From Auanema rhodensis (Eukaryota > Nematoda > Chromadorea > Rhabditida > Rhabditidae), in contig OZ059897.1 of NCBI GenBank assembly GCA_964057225.1, positions 15,624,001-15,688,000 on the forward strand: a stretch of 64,000 nucleotides of DNA, read 5' to 3'. Position numbers and translations under genes: made by a program. This document shows positions 61,475 to 64,000 of the stretch, piece after piece (positions within the stretch are counted from its first letter, which is position 1; every line of letters starts with the position of its first letter). Below the pieces are notes generated by a model that did not search any database, was not told the origin of the DNA, and saw only the letters and a program-made list of their open reading frames with translations.

Positions 61475-64000
61475 CTGAAAAAAAAAACTTAATTAGATAA
61501 AAAAAACCTAAGCTTGACATCATAAAACTTCCAAAATTTAATTATTATTATTTTTGCAGAAAAAAAATTGAATTTGGATACCACAAAATGAGCAAGAAAA
61601 ATATATAAATGGCAAAAGAGTAAAGAATAGAAAGTTTTATATAATAAGAAAAAGAAAATCAGAATATACTTAGTTGATTATTTATCAAATATATAATAAA
61701 TAAGTCTAACAATAGGTATCTTGAATAAACTTTGAGCAAAGTACAATTGTTGTGCATCGGATATACTTTGAATTCAAAAATAAAAATGTTGACTGAAGAT
61801 ATTTTATAGAAATAAGCGGCCAACATAGTCATTTATAATATTATAATATTTTCTTTAAAGTTCATTTAACATTAATTAAATGATAGTAACCAGGTTGAAA
61901 CATGCTTAAAGGTTGGTTGATTGTTTGCTAATATTCATTGAACTAGGGACACAAGATTAGCAATCATGATACCAATAGTATCACCTCCAATTCGATCAAA
62001 CTGCTACAGATGAGAAGACATTAAGAAATGATGTTCTGACTACAAAACAAGAGTTCAAAAGCAGATAAAGCGGATTCAAATTTATTCGTAGCAATTTGCT
62101 CATTCCCTTTAACGACAAAAGCCGGTTGTTGCTCTGGCCTAGCCTTCCGCTTACGACAATTCGACTTCAAATTTCTTATGAAGAAAGCAGCAATTGTCAT
62201 CCAGCTTACTCTTTCCATATCCAACTTTCCTTTTCTCTCTCCATCTCTCTTCTTCATACCTCCATATTTCTTGGTTCGTACTCAGCTACTATCTCTTTAT
62301 ATTTATCTTTCCCGGAGGAACGGATGTTAGGCCAGTCCAGGCGTCAGCAATGGTCACAACCTTATTATCCTATTTTGCTCGATGGGTTCAAGTGAACTGC
62401 ATGCTTATTACGTTTTTCAAAAAGACAAGATAAGAAATTTTAGAAATATCTCATTTTTACTTTTACCTGGACACTTTGAACAAGGACAGAAATAAAAATG
62501 AGAATTTAATTTAATATAGTCGTGTTCGAATGAATTTATGAGTTTTAAGAAGGAAAACATAAAAGCTAGTTATAATAGGAATGATAAAATAAAGTTAAAA
62601 CTTGAATGAAAAAGCAGCAATGATGGATGGAAAGGGAAGGAAGAGCGGATAATAGTGTATCACATGCTGTGAACTATTGAAAAACAGATATGATGGAAAG
62701 CAGAAAGGTCAAAGCGAAAAGAGTGCTTTGAGTTCAAGTAGTTGAGCTAAAAGTAAAGTTATATGAATAGAAGAGAAACAAAGAAAATGACAACAAACAG
62801 AAGGTAACTTAAATAAATTCACTGTGGGAGTATCAAGCCTTAGCTATTTTAGTATAAGATAGTTTGTTACTGAACACTAAGTCGACATCGTTTTGAATTG
62901 ATAATACACGGAAGCTTTTGAATCGAAAGAGAAAAGCCGACCGACCATCCATTAAGAAAAAGAATTTTTCTTCCTTTTTGTTCCCAGAAACAAGACGACA
63001 TACCACTATTAGTACAGGTGATCTATCAGCTGTTCTACTATTATCTTTGAAACTGAAAGCCCGCTGTTTGTTGTTGCTCATTAAAAATTTTTTTTACAAA
63101 GTACCAATGCTGCAAAACGAAAAGAACAGAGATCGGAAGAACTTATAATTTCCTCTGATAAAGGGTTTAGGTTTTTAATTTTAAATAATTTTTCACTGAA
63201 TGTGTTCGACTGAACAACAAATTTCTGGAATTGCCAACAAAATGAATAAAGCCGAGATTATAAGAATATAATAAGAATTAACAGAAACATTTTCTTGTTA
63301 AATCACCTAATAATAATAGATTAAAAACTATTATATGAAAATAGTAGAGGTAAGAGAGAATGATGGATGAAACAGAGATCCAGGATTGTAGGCGAAAACG
63401 GAAGATCAGAATGTGAAATGCGAACGGATTGTTATAAAACTGGAGATATAATGAGATAGAAACAATGAAAAATAGCATGAGGTATGAAGCCATGTTCAAA
63501 GATGGAAGAAACCATATGATCAAATTATTTTGTCCATACAGAGTCTCACGTGACCAGCAGCAGCAGTACCAACAACATCATCGTCGTATTCGGCTTGTCC
63601 TGTCTTAAGCGAAAGAAATGACCACACAACAAAACCGATGTTTGTTGACTTGGGTGCTGGTGTTCATCTCAGCTCAATCTCTTCCTCATGCCTTCGTTTT
63701 CTCTTTTTCTAATTCACCCTCATGCTCTACCGCACTCTCTGCTTGCTTTCTCCCCTTTTCTATATCAATATATGTGCTTTTCCACTCTTCCTCTTTATCT
63801 TTCTTTGCACCTCCATCTTCTCTCGTTTTTGTCTCTTCAGGCCATTTTTTATTTGTGACGTCTGTATATTAGCCCATTATTTTCTTTTTACGAAGGAGGG
63901 GAAGCAGCCAAAAAAAAATCTTGGATTTTGCTTGAAAATAGAGAATGAATGAAGTAAAGATTAATAATATAGCAAAATTCATGAATACTTCTGCGAAGGT
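61475..64000. other. Right-end region without a supported gene
   Basis: AT-rich DNA with short GC-richer patches near 62090-62400 and 63540-63850. CAG/CTG-rich bases at 63558-63570 lie in a short open stretch on both strands. It may hold more upstream exons or the promoter of the minus-strand gene; none could be called. Confidence 0.4.

Noticed and set aside
63558-63590. CAG/CTG-rich stretch as a polyglutamine exon or signal-peptide exon
   Set aside because: Only a few codons, with stops nearby on both strands and no convincing paired splice sites.

Overview
The window looks like chromosomal DNA of a small invertebrate animal, most plausibly a nematode; the species cannot be named from the sequence. 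The reasons are an AT-rich background, intron-containing genes with both tiny (about 42-67 nt) and multi-kilobase introns, splice acceptors that directly abut start codons in a way that suggests spliced-leader trans-splicing, a eukaryotic tRNA gene and a large tandem satellite. No prokaryotic features, CRISPR arrays or viral genes were seen.

Layout. (1) 1-2743 (+): 3' part of a gene whose product joins about 19 copies of an eight-residue Lys/Glu/Pro/Gln repeat to a UPF1-like superfamily 1 helicase; a 67-nt phase-1 intron links the two parts. (2) 3209-3934 (+): cyclophilin H, five exons. (3) 4100-4928 (+): Rab21 GTPase, six exons. (4) 5293-5364 (+): tRNA-His(GTG). (5) 5533-15006: about 32 copies of a 200-bp satellite in three blocks, split by two almost identical 1.47-kb inserts that carry a GC-rich 15-bp minisatellite. 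(6) 16025-26917 (-): R-Ras/M-Ras-type GTPase, six exons, one with a required GC donor site. (7) 35160-53814 (-), possibly to 61474: an 11-exon gene for a MARCH-type membrane E3 ubiquitin ligase, with further candidate upstream and alternative first exons. The rest is AT-rich intergenic or intronic DNA full of GA/CT, AT and A/T tracts.

The left 5 kb is compact, with three genes and a tRNA packed head to tail. The right 48 kb holds only two recognisable genes, both on the minus strand, stretched by long introns. The recognised proteins are housekeeping or membrane-trafficking and signalling factors (splicing cyclophilin, endosomal Rab, Ras-family GTPase, membrane E3 ligase); no common pathway is implied by their order.

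The least ordinary content is the satellite/minisatellite higher-order structure, the repeat-helicase fusion, the GC-AG intron and the multi-start architecture of the MARCH gene. No clear undescribed molecular system was found.
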